Assembly: GCA_020851995.1 (NCBI GenBank) | Contig: JADZBO010000169.1 | Span: 1 to 39,154, forward strand | Direction: 5' to 3' | Length of the DNA stretch: 39,154 bases | From: Burkholderiaceae bacterium | GTDB taxonomy: Bacteria > Pseudomonadota > Gammaproteobacteria > Burkholderiales > Burkholderiaceae_B | In this document: positions 8,919-18,489 of the stretch, piece by piece | How positions within the stretch are numbered: the first letter of the stretch is position 1 | Layout: each line of letters begins with the position of its first letter | Notes under the pieces: model-generated | Told to the model about the DNA's origin: nothing | Seen by the model: the letters and a program-made list of their open reading frames with translations, nothing else | Databases searched by the model: none | Program-made: the position numbers and the translations under genes

Positions 8919-9122
8919 TCAGGAGGCTACTAGTTGAACCGTATATCCAGCGTCGCGAATTGCCGACTCGACTACAGCGGCTTTGTGCTCACCCTGCACC
9001 ACCACCTTCTTTGTGGCGACATCGCACTGAACCGTAGAGTCCGGTGCAACGGCATGAACGGCATTGGTAATCGTCTTAACGCAATGACCGCATGTCATAT
9101 CAATAACTTGAAACGATGTCAT
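8919..9122 (-). CDS. copZ: Heavy-metal-associated (HMA) copper chaperone, CopZ-like
   Basis: A 67-residue single HMA domain with ferredoxin-like fold and the metal site MTCGHC (C11, C14); the rest (VKTITNAVHAV...DAGYTVQLV) matches CopZ-type chaperones. It binds Cu(I) through the two cysteines and passes it to a P1B ATPase. The copper ATPase gene lies 425 bases away in the opposite direction, so the two are divergent rather than an operon. No CueR-type palindromic promoter was recognised in the shared gap. Confidence 0.9.
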   Translation of the reverse strand: MTSFQVIDMTCGHCVKTITNAVHAVAPDSTVQCDVATKKVVVQGEHKAAVVESAIRDAGYTVQLVAS

Positions 9123-9181
9123 GATAAATCACCTTAACTGACTCGATTGAAGAATACACATCGACTGGAAAGCCATTTTCA

Positions 9182-9273
9182 GACTGATCGCCGGTTCATT
9201 GTCCGACTGATCGTCGGTTCATTGCCCGACTGATTACCAGTTCATTGTCCGACTGAATCGCCGGGTCGCGACC
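9182..9273. repeat. 23-bp tandem repeat, 3.5 copies
   Basis: Three full units start at 9182, 9205 and 9228, each beginning GACTGAT and ending TTCATTGYCC, with 0 to 5 substitutions between units. A fourth, shorter and more divergent unit starts at 9251. The repeat sits 60 bases upstream of the copZ-like start in the divergent copper-gene gap. It may be slippage-generated filler or a set of regulator sites; 23 bp is close to two helical turns. Confidence 0.75.
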
Positions 9274-9328
9274 GAACAGATCCCCTGGCATCATCATACT
9301 AGCGTGGTGCTGAACGCTTGAAGGTGGC

Positions 9329-9481
9329 GTTCAACGCTTGAAGGCCCAATAAAACCGTTGGATTTTGGGGCGTGGCAAGGCCCGAACCACAGCGATACCC
9401 GCAGGAATCGCGAGGATTCGCCACGCCGCCGCGCCGCCACGGCCCAAAAGGCAGGATTTTAAGTGTCTGATCGCGTTGAAC
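9329..9481. repeat. Imperfect long inverted repeat (REP/MITE-like intergenic element)
   Basis: Outer arms GTTCAACGC (9329-9337) and GCGTTGAAC (9473-9481) are exact complements. Inner arms TTTTGGGGCGTGGC (9363-9376) and GCCACGGCCCAAAA (9436-9449) are complements with one mismatch. Arm-to-arm spacing is almost symmetric (34 and 32 bases). The whole forms a roughly 150-base palindromic element directly before the copA start. A second copy of ACGCTTGAAGG precedes it at 9314. I interpret it as a repeated extragenic palindrome or a non-autonomous mobile element. Confidence 0.6.
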
Positions 9482-9547
9482 ACTGCACTCGCGGGGATCA
9501 CGGCACCTTTCGCACGGACTTCGCCGCTTGCCGTTAATCTTACGATC

Positions 9548-11854
9548 ATGACTCAATCGCCTAAGCCTACCGCCCCCGTTTCTCCAGCAGATCGCCTTGA
9601 TCTCGCCATTGACGGGATGACCTGCGCCTCGTGCGTGCTGCGCGTGGAGAAGGCGTTGGCGTCAGTTCCGGGGGTCAAAGCGGCTAGCGTCAATCTTGCC
9701 ACTTCGCGTGCGCGGCTTACGCTGAACGACACTGCAAACGCCAAAATCGAATCGGCAGCCAAGGAGGCGGTGCGACGCGCCGGCTACGAGGCGCATTGCG
9801 TAAAGCAGGACGGCTCAGAGCAACCGAAAATCGACGAAAACCGTGCGCAGGAGGCCGCGAAACTACAACGCTCGCTGATCGCCGCGTTGCTGCTGACCGC
9901 ACCAGTGTTCATTCTGGAAATGGGCGCGCATTTGGTCCCCGGCATGCATCACTGGATCGCGACGTCGATCGGTACGCAGCGCAGTTGGCTATTGCAGGCC
10001 GCCCTCAGCACAGCGGTGCTCGCAGGACCCGGTCGCGTATTTTTCGCTAAGGGTATCCCGGCATTGTGGCGGCGCGCTCCGGAAATGAACTCACTCGTGG
10101 CGCTCGGTGCCGGTAGCGCCTGGATTTACTCGATGGTCGCGACCTTTGCCCCGGCATGGCTACCCCCAGACACACGCAACGTCTATTTCGAAGCGGCCTC
10201 AGTGATCGTCACGCTGATTCTGTTCGGACGGATGCTCGAAGCACGCGCCAAAGGCCGGACCGGAGCCGCCATCAGCCAGTTGCTCAAACTGCAACCACGG
10301 GAGGCGCGCTTACTGCGCGATGGACAGGCGGTCGATGTCGCGATCGAAACAGTACTTCCCGGCGACATCCTGATCATTCGTCCGGGAGAGCGCGTTCCTG
10401 TCGACGGCGTGATCACCGAGGGTGAAGCCTACGTCGATGAGTCCATGATCTCCGGAGAGCCGATTCCTGTCACGAAGCGGCGCGGCGACCCCGTCGTTGG
10501 CGGCACACTGAACACCACGACAGGATTCACCGTCAAAGCGACTCACACCGGCGGCGACACGGCCCTGGCACGTATCGTGCGGATGGTGCAGGACGCACAA
10601 GGGGCGAAACTACCCATCCAGGCGTTGGTCGACCGCGTCACCGCAGTCTTCGTTCCGGTCGTCCTGGCGATTTCGGCCCTGACATTTGCGGTCTGGCTGT
10701 GGCTTGGGCCCACCCCCAGTCTGGCCTACGCGCTGGTCAATGCCGTTGCGGTCATGATCATTGCGTGCCCGTGCGCAATGGGCCTTGCCACACCCACCTC
10801 GATCATGGTCGGAACCGGGCGTGCGGCGGAACTCGGCGTGCTGTTCCGGCAAGGGGACTCCCTGCAGCGATTGCGCGGCATTCAGACGATTGCATTCGAT
10901 AAAACGGGCACGCTCACGCTCGGCAAACCGGTATTGACGGATCTGTTGGTGCTGGATGATGCGTACGACCGCAGTTCCCTGCTGTCCTGGGCCGCCGCAA
11001 TGCAGATGCAGTCGGAACACCCCATCGCCCGCGCCATCCTGGACGCCGCGATGCAGGACGGGCTCGCGCTTGCGGCCGCGCGCGAGTTCGTGTCCGTCAA
11101 CGGCGCGGGCGTCAGTGCGATCGTCCAGGGCCGCGCTGTGCTCTGCGGCAATCTCCGGCTGATGCAATCCCGCAACATCGCGATCACGCACGAAGACAGT
11201 CGGGTCGGCGCCTGGGCCGACGAAGGCAAGACCCCGCTTTATCTGGCTGTCGATGGGCGGCTCGCCGCAATCATGGCCGTCAGCGACCCAATCAAGCCAA
11301 GCGCCGTGTCAGCCATTCGCGTCCTGCACCAACTGGGTTTACAGACCGTGATGATCACTGGCGACAACGCACGAACCGCGCGCACCGTCGCCAGCCAACT
11401 CGGAATCGACGACGTCCGCGCAGGCGTCTTACCAGAAGGCAAGGTCGAGGCGCTGCAAGGCCTGCGTGCCAACGGCAAGTCACTCGCCTTTGTCGGAGAC
11501 GGGATCAACGATGCACCTGCACTCGCTGCCGCCGACGTCGGCATTGCGATCGGCACGGGCACGGATGTTGCCATCGAATCGGCCTCGGTGGTGCTGATGT
11601 CTGACGACTTGCACGGTGTGGCCAATGCCATTGGAATTTCACGCGCGACGATGCGCAATATTCGCGAGAATCTGTTCTGGGCTTTCGCCTATAACGCGGC
11701 GCTTGTTCCACTCGCCGCGGGCGCGTTCTACCCGCCTTTCGGCCTCCTGCTCTCGCCCATGTTCGCGGCGGGCGCCATGGCTTTCTCAAGTGTATTTGTG
11801 GTGCTTAATGCACTGAGAATCAAACGCTACCAGCCCGAAGCGGCAGCAGGCTGA
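9548..11854 (+). CDS. copA: Copper-exporting P1B-type ATPase CopA
   Basis: A 768-residue inner-membrane pump that exports Cu(I) from the cytoplasm. There is one N-terminal HMA domain with MTCASC (C26, C29), and several membrane segments. The transport-site CPC motif is at 407-409 ([11 protein letters not shown]). The phosphorylated aspartate D451 lies in DKTGT, the P1B-specific SEHPIARAI in the N domain, and TGDN and [10 protein letters not shown] in the P domain. A longer reading with a TTG start at 9365 is rejected because it runs through the palindromic repeat and gives low-complexity sequence; ATG at 9548 places 22 residues before the HMA domain. It is divergent from the copZ-like gene. 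Confidence 0.96.
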   Translation: MTQSPKPTAPVSPADRLDLAIDGMTCASCVLRVEKALASVPGVKAASVNLATSRARLTLNDTANAKIESAAKEAVRRAGYEAHCVKQDGSEQPKIDENRAQEAAKLQRSLIAALLLTAPVFILEMGAHLVPGMHHWIATSIGTQRSWLLQAALSTAVLAGPGRVFFAKGIPALWRRAPEMNSLVALGAGSAWIYSMVATFAPAWLPPDTRNVYFEAASVIVTLILFGRMLEARAKGRTGAAISQLLKLQPREARLLRDGQAVDVAIETVLPGDILIIRPGERVPVDGVITEGEAYVDESMISGEPIPVTKRRGDPVVGGTLNTTTGFTVKATHTGGDTALARIVRMVQDAQGAKLPIQALVDRVTAVFVPVVLAISALTFAVWLWLGPTPSLAYALVNAVAVMIIACPCAMGLATPTSIMVGTGRAAELGVLFRQGDSLQRLRGIQTIAFDKTGTLTLGKPVLTDLLVLDDAYDRSSLLSWAAAMQMQSEHPIARAILDAAMQDGLALAAAREFVSVNGAGVSAIVQGRAVLCGNLRLMQSRNIAITHEDSRVGAWADEGKTPLYLAVDGRLAAIMAVSDPIKPSAVSAIRVLHQLGLQTVMITGDNARTARTVASQLGIDDVRAGVLPEGKVEALQGLRANGKSLAFVGDGINDAPALAAADVGIAIGTGTDVAIESASVVLMSDDLHGVANAIGISRATMRNIRENLFWAFAYNAALVPLAAGAFYPPFGLLLSPMFAAGAMAFSSVFVVLNALRIKRYQPEAAAG

Positions 11855-11913
11855 CCGAACGCCGGGCGGGCACGGTCGGTCAGCGCGGAAATCCCTTCAA
11901 CAGGCACGGTCAG

Positions 11914-12507
11914 TCACTGCGGAGCGGGCGTCGGTTTCCACACATGCGTAAGCGACATCGCATCCATGCGCTGCACAGGTTCAAGCGGTGAAATCGGCGT
12001 ACCCACCGCAAGGAACCCGACAAAACGATAGTCCAGGGTATCAAAGCCCAACGCCTCGGGCACATCGTCGGTATAGGTGCCCAAACCGGTGCTCCAGTAG
12101 CACGAGAAGCCCAGCATATGCACAGCGTTCTGGATGTTCATCACAGCAGCCCCCATCGACAGGGTCTGCTCAATCTCCGGCACACGATCGTTGTCATGCT
12201 GGATTTTGTAGGCCAGACCAATCAGCAGGGGTACCTGCGCCAGCCAGTTGCGCATGTTCTTTTCTTTCTCGGGCTTGATTTCGAGACCTGAACGACGCAT
12301 TGCCGCAATGGCGAGTTCTGTCAATGCAGCGACATCCTGCTGCTCGACAAGCGCGAAACGCCACGCACGCAGCGCAGCGTGATCCGGTGCGCAGACCGCG
12401 GCCTGAAGGATCTGCCGCATCTGCGCGGCGTCCGGCGCAGGAGCGCGCACCATTTTCTGGGACCGTCTGGACAACAGGCTCGTCAGGCCGGCAGGCAAAT
12501 TAGACAT
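11914..12507 (-). CDS. Nitroreductase family protein (YdjA-like)
   Basis: A 197-residue FMN-dependent nitroreductase-fold protein. Early AAVCAPDHAALRAWRF carries the family's flavin-phosphate region, and GAAVMNIQNAVHMLGFSCYWSTG and FVGFLAVGTP match the C-terminal half of YdjA/TdsD-type small nitroreductases. Such proteins reduce nitro compounds or quinones with NAD(P)H; the natural substrate is unknown. The ATG at 12507 is preceded by a run of five or more G that serves as ribosome site; a TTG ten codons upstream is less likely. It is convergent with copA, 59 bases apart; that gap holds two similar GGCACGGTC words. Confidence 0.85.
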   Translation of the reverse strand: MSNLPAGLTSLLSRRSQKMVRAPAPDAAQMRQILQAAVCAPDHAALRAWRFALVEQQDVAALTELAIAAMRRSGLEIKPEKEKNMRNWLAQVPLLIGLAYKIQHDNDRVPEIEQTLSMGAAVMNIQNAVHMLGFSCYWSTGLGTYTDDVPEALGFDTLDYRFVGFLAVGTPISPLEPVQRMDAMSLTHVWKPTPAPQ

Positions 12508-12558
12508 GTTCAAACCCCCCGCAATTGGGTCGCGCAAATTGAAACCCGAAGCACAAAT

Positions 12559-12591
12559 AAAAAACCCTACATCACCAGAGCGATGCAGGGC
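12559..12591 (-). terminator. Rho-independent terminator of the cold-shock gene
   Basis: Read on the minus strand, CCCTGCATC, a six-base loop and GATGTAGGG (one G-T pair) are followed by a run of six T. It lies about 45 bases after the stop of the cold-shock protein gene. Confidence 0.85.
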
Positions 12592-12635
12592 TTCGTCGCG
12601 ACGACCAGCCCGTGGGCCGGCCGATGCGGCACAGA

Positions 12636-12839
12636 TTAGATAATCTGAATGTTCGTCGCGCTCGGACCCTTGGCGCCTTGGCCAATTTCGAAGCTGACTT
12701 TTTGGTTTTCTTCGAGGGTCTTGTAACCGCTCGAGCGGATTTCCGAGTAATGAGCGAAAAGATCCTTGCCACCGCCATCAGGCATGATGAAACCATAACC
12801 TTTTTCGGCGTTGAACCACTTCACGACACCAGTTGCCAT
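12636..12839 (-). CDS. Cold-shock protein, CspA family
   Basis: A 67-residue single-domain OB-fold protein. RNP1 is KGYGFIM and RNP2 is DLFAHYS, with the N-terminal [14 protein letters not shown] that defines the family. It binds single-stranded RNA/DNA and acts as an RNA chaperone. The gene is flanked by its own promoter (12992-13020) and terminator (12559-12591), so it is monocistronic. AGGAAG precedes the ATG at a proper distance. Confidence 0.96.
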   Translation of the reverse strand: MATGVVKWFNAEKGYGFIMPDGGGKDLFAHYSEIRSSGYKTLEENQKVSFEIGQGAKGPSATNIQII

Positions 12840-12985
12840 TTTATTGAACTTCCTTGATAGATAAGAAAACGGGCGAGCAAACGCCCACTGCGCCAGACGA
12901 TCAAGGAAGGGATAGACACTTATGTACTGCGTACCACGAAGGGCGACAGACCAGGGACAAAAACCGCATCGCTCGAGAATCTTGC
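12840..12985 (-). other. Long 5' untranslated leader of the cold-shock mRNA
   Basis: With the promoter at 12992-13020 (minus strand), the transcript would begin near 12985, leaving a leader of about 145 bases before the ATG at 12839. Long structured leaders are typical of cold-inducible csp genes, where they act as thermosensors. No specific structure was worked out here, so cold regulation is inference. Confidence 0.5.
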
Positions 12986-12991
12986 CTGTCA

Positions 12992-13020
12992 AGTGTAGGG
13001 AGTAAACACCCGGGAGTCAA
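12992..13020 (-). promoter_or_regulatory. Sigma-70 promoter of the cold-shock gene
   Basis: On the minus strand, TTGACT (13020-13015) is separated by exactly 17 bases from TACACT (12997-12992). Spacing and both hexamers fit a sigma-70 promoter. The rest of the divergent gap up to dadA (13021-13195) is AT-rich with A-runs; I see no convincing dadA promoter in it. Confidence 0.65.
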
Positions 13021-13195
13021 ACAAATATCCTGTGTTTTGCTGTGGTTTTTACGCTAAACATGACTTTTCTCTTGAATTGACCCATTAAAACAACAAAAAA
13101 AGAGACTTCATAAATCCAAAGGCGTTTTTTCAAAAGAAAACACTACAAAACACTGTCTAAACTGTCGACATTCACTTTAATCCTGAGGTTGCGTG

Positions 13196-14491
13196 ATGAA
13201 AGTCCTTGTTTTGGGTGCCGGCGTCGTTGGAACCACCACCGCTTATTACCTTGCCCGTTCGGGTGCGGAAGTCACCCTCATAGACCGCCAACCGGGCGCC
13301 GCCGATGAAACCAGCTATGCCAACGCGGGCCAGGTTTCGCCGGGCTACTCGACCCCTTGGGCTGCCCCGGGCATTCCGCTCAAGGCCGCCAAATGGATGT
13401 TTCAGCGCCACGCCCCGTTGTCGATCCGACCGGATGGCACGTTCTTTCAGTTGCGCTGGATCGCGGCGATGTTGCGGGAATGCAATCCCGCCCGCTACGC
13501 GGTCAACAAAGAACGCATGATGCGCATCGCCGAGTACAGCCGCACCTGCCTGCAACAATTACGCGCCGATACCGGCATCAGCTACGAAGGCCGCACCGGC
13601 GGCACCCTGCAACTGTTTCGCACTCAAGAGCAAGTCGATGCCGTCAGCCGCGACATCAAGGTTCTCGAAGAGTGCGGCGTACCGTACGAACTGCTTGATC
13701 GCGATGCGCTGAACCGCGCAGAGCCCGGGCTTGCGCTCGCCTCTGCCACGCTGGCCGGCGGCCTTCGCCTGCCCAACGATGAGACAGGCGATTGCCGCCT
13801 GTTCACGCAACGCCTTGCCGACATGGCGATCGCGCTCGGCGTGGACGCCCGTTTTAACACCACAGTGGACAGCCTTCTGACCGACGGCCACCAGATCACC
13901 GGCGTGCGCTGCGGCGATTCGGTACTGACTGCGGATCGCTACGTCCTGGCGTTTGGCAGTTACTCACGCGCCCTGCTCGCTCCCCTGGGTGTCGACCTGC
14001 CCGTGTACCCGGTGAAGGGTTACTCCCTGACGATCCCGCTGGTCGATGCATCCAGGGCGCCTGTATCCACGGTACTCGACGAAACCTACAAGGTCGCCGT
14101 CACGCGCTTCGACGACCGGATCCGCGTGGGCGGCATGGCCGAGCTCGGCGGGTTTGATCTGAGGCTGAACCCGCGCCGTCGTGCGACGCTCGAGAAAGTC
14201 GTGACCGACCTGTTCCCGGGTGGCGATCTCGCACGCGCCGAATTCTGGACCGGACTGCGTCCCATGACGCCGGACAGCACGCCGGTTGTCGGTGCAAGCC
14301 GCCTGCGCAACCTGTTCCTGAACACGGGCCATGGCACGCTGGGCTGGACGATGGCCTGCGGCTCGGGCAAACTTGTGGCTGATCTCGTGACCGGGAATCA
14401 CCCCGAAATTCGCACCGAAGGTCTCGCCTTGGATCGTTACACCAAATCCGCCCGACAACGCGCCGCGTCGCCGGCCACTGCAAACGCATGA
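13196..14491 (+). CDS. dadA: D-amino acid dehydrogenase, small subunit DadA
   Basis: A 431-residue FAD oxidoreductase of the DAO family. The N-terminal dinucleotide motif [19 protein letters not shown] is followed by [17 protein letters not shown], and the C-terminal FAD-binding part contains [16 protein letters not shown] and [15 protein letters not shown]. DadA oxidises D-alanine and other D-amino acids to 2-oxo acids and ammonia, passing electrons to the respiratory chain at the inner membrane. ATG at 13196 follows TGAGG. A GTG one codon earlier is possible. Its stop overlaps the racemase start (ATGA), giving the classical catabolic dad operon. No Lrp gene is next to it. Confidence 0.95.
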   Translation: MKVLVLGAGVVGTTTAYYLARSGAEVTLIDRQPGAADETSYANAGQVSPGYSTPWAAPGIPLKAAKWMFQRHAPLSIRPDGTFFQLRWIAAMLRECNPARYAVNKERMMRIAEYSRTCLQQLRADTGISYEGRTGGTLQLFRTQEQVDAVSRDIKVLEECGVPYELLDRDALNRAEPGLALASATLAGGLRLPNDETGDCRLFTQRLADMAIALGVDARFNTTVDSLLTDGHQITGVRCGDSVLTADRYVLAFGSYSRALLAPLGVDLPVYPVKGYSLTIPLVDASRAPVSTVLDETYKVAVTRFDDRIRVGGMAELGGFDLRLNPRRRATLEKVVTDLFPGGDLARAEFWTGLRPMTPDSTPVVGASRLRNLFLNTGHGTLGWTMACGSGKLVADLVTGNHPEIRTEGLALDRYTKSARQRAASPATANA

Positions 14492-15564
14492 CCCGCCCTG
14501 CCCGCGCCCTGATCGATCTTGGCGCGCTGCGGCACAACTATCAGTTAGCGCGTCGCCTGCAAGGCGGTCGCGCGCTCGCGGTCATCAAGGCCAACGCTTA
14601 CGGCCACGGTGCCACTCGCTGCGCAATGGCACTCGCGGACATCGCCGATGGCTACGCTGTTGCGTTCGCCCAGGAAGCGATTGAGCTTCGCGCGAGCGGT
14701 ATTTCAGGCCCCATCCTGTTGCTTGAGGGCTGTTTTGACGACGATGAGTTGTTGCAGGCTCAACAACTGGGCCTCTGGATCGTCGTTCACCAGTCCGAGC
14801 AGATCTCCATGATCGAGCGCTTGAGGCTCACACCGCGCAGCCTGACCGTCTGGCTCAAAATCAACACAGGAATGCACCGCGCTGGCTTCGATCCCGCTGA
14901 GGTCAAGGCCGCTCATGCACGCTTGAAAAATTGCGGATCGGTCGATTCGATTACGCACATGACACACTTTGCCCGCTCCGATGAACCGGACCATGACGCA
15001 ACGACGCAGCAATTGCACACCTTCGATCAAACCGTCGCGGGCTTGCCCGGCGAACAGAGCGTCGCGAATTCCGGAGCCGTTCTGGCCTGGCCAGGCGCGC
15101 GGCGCGACTGGGCTCGCCCGGGCATCGTTCTGTACGGTGCCGATCCGATGCCAGGCGAAAGCAGTGGCCTGGTACCCGTCATGTCCTTACAGAGTCGCAT
15201 CTTCAACGTTCGCATGCTGCAAAGCGGCGATGCACTGGGGTATGGCGCGACATTTATTGCAGATAAGCCGACCCGAGTCGGACTTGTCGCGATCGGTTAC
15301 GCAGATGGCTATCCGCGCAGCGCACCGACCGGCACGCCGGTGATGATTGACGGGAGGCTCTCGCGCACGATAGGGCGCGTTTCAATGGACATGATGACGG
15401 TCGACCTCACCGATCTTCCGCAAACCGGGGTTGGCAGCGAAGTCGAACTCTGGGGACGCAACATCAGCGTCAACCGCGTGGCCCAGGCCGCCGGCACGAT
15501 TTCGTACGAACTGCTTTGCAACGTCAAGCGCGTACCGCGCGTCTACACAAACGAAACGCCTTAG
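14488..15564 (+). CDS. dadX: Catabolic alanine racemase DadX
   Basis: A 358-residue fold-type III PLP enzyme. Schiff-base K34 is in [11 protein letters not shown]. The catalytic tyrosine is Y252 in ALGYGATF, at the start of the C-terminal domain. IGYADGYPR and [13 protein letters not shown] are family signatures. It interconverts L- and D-alanine; the four-base overlap with dadA indicates the catabolic role of feeding D-alanine to the dehydrogenase, although it can also supply cell-wall D-alanine. Length is typical. Confidence 0.94.
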   Translation: MTRPARALIDLGALRHNYQLARRLQGGRALAVIKANAYGHGATRCAMALADIADGYAVAFAQEAIELRASGISGPILLLEGCFDDDELLQAQQLGLWIVVHQSEQISMIERLRLTPRSLTVWLKINTGMHRAGFDPAEVKAAHARLKNCGSVDSITHMTHFARSDEPDHDATTQQLHTFDQTVAGLPGEQSVANSGAVLAWPGARRDWARPGIVLYGADPMPGESSGLVPVMSLQSRIFNVRMLQSGDALGYGATFIADKPTRVGLVAIGYADGYPRSAPTGTPVMIDGRLSRTIGRVSMDMMTVDLTDLPQTGVGSEVELWGRNISVNRVAQAAGTISYELLCNVKRVPRVYTNETP

Positions 15565-15841
15565 TACAGCGTTCATCGGTACACCAGCCCGCCGCCAGGG
15601 TCGCAAACCGCCCAGGGCGCCAGCCGCCATGCAGCTTTGACACGAGGCATCAGACGCGCGCGGTCGGGCGCTTGCGGATCGCCGCAGTGGCGCTGACCAC
15701 TCCGTGATCCGACGACTGCCAAGCTCCGACCCACCCCTTGCTAGAATATTGACCAATCTCTCGGTGCAGCGCCTGTGGCACAACGTGCGTGCCCATGCTT
15801 CCGAACCCGAAGCCGAATCATTCCAACCTGACCACAAGCAA

Positions 15842-16621
15842 ATGCGGCTCGCAACCTGGAACGTCAATTCACTGAAAGTACGCCTGCCCCAGGTGCTGGA
15901 CTGGCTCGCGGCAAACCCTGTGGACGCGCTGTGCCTGCAGGAGCTCAAACTCGATCAGGATAAGTTTCCCCTGGCTGCATTCACTGAGATCGGCTACCAC
16001 GCGGCCTGGGCCGGCCAGAAAACCTACAACGGCGTGGCAATTCTTTCCCGCCAACCTGGTGCGGATGTCGTGCGGGACATCCCCGATTTTGAAGATCACC
16101 AGCGACGCGTTCTTGCAATCACGCTGCCTTTTGGCGACGAGCGCATCCGCGTGATTTGCGCCTACTGTCCAAACGGCCAGGCGCTTGACAGCGATAAGTA
16201 CACTTACAAGCTCGCCTGGTATAAGGCCTTGAACGCCTGGATTGCCCGTGAGCGGCAGATTCACCCGAATATCGCTGTCCTCGGAGACTACAACATTGCC
16301 CCGGGTGACGACGATGTCCACGATCCGGCGAAGTGGATCGGGCAGGTCCTGGTGTCCGAACCGGAACGGGCAGCACTGCGCGCACTGCTGGATCTGGGCT
16401 TTCACGATGCGTTCCGCCTGTTTGACCAGCCGCCAAAGTCGTTTAGCTGGTGGGACTATCGCATGAATGGGTTCAAACGCAACGCGGGTCTGCGCATCGA
16501 CCACGTGCTGCTTTCGGATTCGCTGGCGGCCCGGTGCACCACCTGTGTGATCGACAAGAGTCCGCGCGCGAATGACCAACCTTCCGATCACGCACCGGTC
16601 GTGGCAACACTGTCGGGCTGA
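15842..16621 (+). CDS. xthA: Exodeoxyribonuclease III (AP endonuclease)
   Basis: A 259-residue endonuclease/exonuclease/phosphatase-fold protein. MRLATWNVNSLKVR supplies the Asn ligand, LQELKLDQDKFP the metal-binding Glu, GDYNIAPGDDDV the Asp/Asn pair, and the C-terminal SDHAPVVATL the catalytic His. It incises DNA 5' to abasic sites in base-excision repair. ATG at 15842 puts the catalytic fold at the very N-terminus as in XthA; a 46-residue upstream extension has no family likeness. A TAGAAT word at 15742-15747 could be its -10. The 277-base gap after dadX (15565-15841) shows no gene I can support. Confidence 0.93.
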   Translation: MRLATWNVNSLKVRLPQVLDWLAANPVDALCLQELKLDQDKFPLAAFTEIGYHAAWAGQKTYNGVAILSRQPGADVVRDIPDFEDHQRRVLAITLPFGDERIRVICAYCPNGQALDSDKYTYKLAWYKALNAWIARERQIHPNIAVLGDYNIAPGDDDVHDPAKWIGQVLVSEPERAALRALLDLGFHDAFRLFDQPPKSFSWWDYRMNGFKRNAGLRIDHVLLSDSLAARCTTCVIDKSPRANDQPSDHAPVVATLSG

Positions 16622-16637
16622 TCTGGCCCTATCTTCC

Positions 16638-17555
16638 ATGGCTAAAAAGACCGCCCTCCCGATTGACCATCTTGTCATCAATGTCCATCGTGACCTTTCC
16701 CTTGCACGGGGTCTGTTCGAACGACTCGGATTCACCCTCACGCCGATGGGGCGCCACACGATGGGCTCCATCAACCACCTGATGGTTTTTGGCGACGATT
16801 ACATTGAAGCAATCGGCTTACCAGCGGATGGGGCCGTCGAACGCAGCGAACTGCTCAACGGGCCGGTCGGTATGGATGGACTGGTCTTCAAGACCCCCGA
16901 TGCCGAACAGACGCATGCACGACTCGCCGCAGCGGGCGAACCACTGCTGCCGGTGCAATCGTTTTCGCGACCGGTGCAGTTGGGCGACAGAGTCACCGAT
17001 GCTCGGTTCAAGACGGTCCGATTTGAAGCGAACCGCTTTCCTGCCGGGCGCGTCTACTTCTGCCAGCACGACACCCCGGAACTCGTCTGGCGCAAAGAAT
17101 GGCAGTCGCATGCCTGCCAGGCGATGGGAATCGCAGCACTCCTGATCGTGAGTACACAGCCACAGGTCGATGCGCGGCACTACGCCGCCATTGCAGGCGG
17201 CACCACCCGTCGTGGCGCACATGGCGAATTCCGAATTGACGGGGCGCAGTATTCACTGGTTGTGGTGACTCCCCAGGATTACCGCGCCTGCTTCGGCGCG
17301 CTCGCAGTCGAGGCGCACGGCCGCCCGAGTTTTTTCGGTGCCATCGCTCTGCGAGTGAAAAGCCTTGCCCCTCTGCGCAGCATTCTGGAAGCGCTTGAAT
17401 CAGAGCCTGTCAGTGGCGCCGATCAGCGCTCTCAGCGGCGTCCGTCGCCGCTGCACGCGGAATATGTTTTCCGCGACCGGGGCGACCGTATTGCGGTGTC
17501 AATGCACAGTGTCGGTACGCTGCTTGAGTTCATAGAGAAACAGGTCAATCCCTGA
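16638..17555 (+). CDS. VOC-family (glyoxalase-like) protein of unknown substrate
   Basis: A 305-residue protein with two glyoxalase/bleomycin-resistance-type halves. The first begins IDHLVINVHRDLSLARGLFERLGFTLTP with HTMGSINHLMVFGDDYIEAIGLP, which carry the family's metal-ligand-like His and Glu. The second half is more divergent. It resembles the Glyoxalase_3-like group seen as an uncharacterised metabolic enzyme in proteobacteria. It starts 16 bases after xthA, so co-transcription is likely. No substrate can be assigned. Confidence 0.8.
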   Translation: MAKKTALPIDHLVINVHRDLSLARGLFERLGFTLTPMGRHTMGSINHLMVFGDDYIEAIGLPADGAVERSELLNGPVGMDGLVFKTPDAEQTHARLAAAGEPLLPVQSFSRPVQLGDRVTDARFKTVRFEANRFPAGRVYFCQHDTPELVWRKEWQSHACQAMGIAALLIVSTQPQVDARHYAAIAGGTTRRGAHGEFRIDGAQYSLVVVTPQDYRACFGALAVEAHGRPSFFGAIALRVKSLAPLRSILEALESEPVSGADQRSQRRPSPLHAEYVFRDRGDRIAVSMHSVGTLLEFIEKQVNP

Positions 17556-17784
17556 GTTCATCGGGCCTTAATTGAATCCCGATTGCCCGGGAACACACCC
17601 TTTCGCGCACGAGGGTTGATCGTTTGCCTCGAAGCAATAGCCCTGAACCCGGCGCGATTCACTATTTTCCTGCCCCAGCTTCACGCATATCCTGATCGAT
17701 TCAGTACTTCATGACCCCGTATGCTTCAGAAATGCTCTCTTTTTGCCCACCCTCAAAAAGCGACTCAGTGACAGGAGAACTCTG

Positions 17785-18339
17785 ATGTTTACTTCGCCGC
17801 GCTACTCCCTTGCCGCCCGCCTGATACATTGGGCAGTTGCCGTATGCGTACTGATTCTGTTCCCGCTGGGCTTGTGGGCCACGTGGCGGGCAGGCGCCAA
17901 CCTCTGGGATGACCTGACCAATACCCTCTACGCATGGCACAAGACCATCGGATTTGCGGTTCTCATTCTGATGGTGCTTCGTCTGGTGATCAGACTCGGT
18001 GGCACCTTGCCGCCAAACCCGCCCCATCTCGCGCCCTGGGAAATCAATGCTGCCCGGGCGACGCATCTGCTGCTCTACCTGCTTTTGTTCCTCGTTCCGT
18101 TGCTGGGGTGGGCGGGAATTACCGCTTATCCGGCACTTGAAGTTCTGGCGGGCATGCGTCTGCCGGCGATGCCTTTTATTGCCAAGGGGGAAGCGCTTGC
18201 CAGGTTTCTCTTCGACTGGCATGCAAACATCGCCATTGTGTTGGGCGCTGTCCTGATCCTGCATGTTGCCGCGGCGCTGCGACATCGGTTCATCAAACGC
18301 GATGGCATCATGGATCGGATGTGGTTTGGCTCAAACTGA
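17785..18339 (+). CDS. Cytochrome b561 family membrane protein
   Basis: A 184-residue protein with four hydrophobic helices (about 12-32, 54-70, 92-112, 148-166) and histidines positioned for two b hemes: H15, H52, H94, H146 and H160. N-terminal YSLAARLIHW and WHKTIGFAVL are typical of bacterial b561 (YodB/CybB) proteins, which move electrons in the inner membrane, for example from quinol to superoxide. ATG at 17785 follows ACAGGAGAAC. The 229-base gap before it (17556-17784) has no gene I can see. The stop codon lies inside the -35 box of the tRNA promoter. Confidence 0.9.
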   Translation: MFTSPRYSLAARLIHWAVAVCVLILFPLGLWATWRAGANLWDDLTNTLYAWHKTIGFAVLILMVLRLVIRLGGTLPPNPPHLAPWEINAARATHLLLYLLLFLVPLLGWAGITAYPALEVLAGMRLPAMPFIAKGEALARFLFDWHANIAIVLGAVLILHVAAALRHRFIKRDGIMDRMWFGSN

Positions 18340-18364
18340 CAGGTGGTCTGATTTCCGCTAGAAT
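18336..18364 (+). promoter_or_regulatory. Sigma-70 promoter of tRNA-Ala
   Basis: CTGACA at 18336-18341 and TAGAAT at 18359-18364 are spaced by exactly 17 bases, with the tRNA starting 12 bases after the -10 box. The -35 box overlaps the stop of the cytochrome b561 gene. Confidence 0.75.
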
Positions 18365-18375
18365 GATTGGCTGTT

Positions 18376-18451
<76 letters not shown>

Positions 18452-18462
18452 ACAGATCACAA

Positions 18463-18489
18463 AACCAACCTTCTCGGTTGGTTTTTTTT
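18463..18489 (+). terminator. Rho-independent terminator of tRNA-Ala
   Basis: AACCAACC, loop TTCTC and GGTTGGTT, followed by a T run, 12 bases after the tRNA. A perfect eight-pair stem with U-tract. Confidence 0.9.

Noticed and set aside
9182-9273. CRISPR array
   Set aside because: Units are contiguous with no spacers, so it is a simple tandem repeat.
9365-9547. 61-codon N-terminal extension of CopA from a TTG
   Set aside because: It runs through the palindromic repeat and has no likeness to CopA N-termini. The ATG at 9548 is natural.
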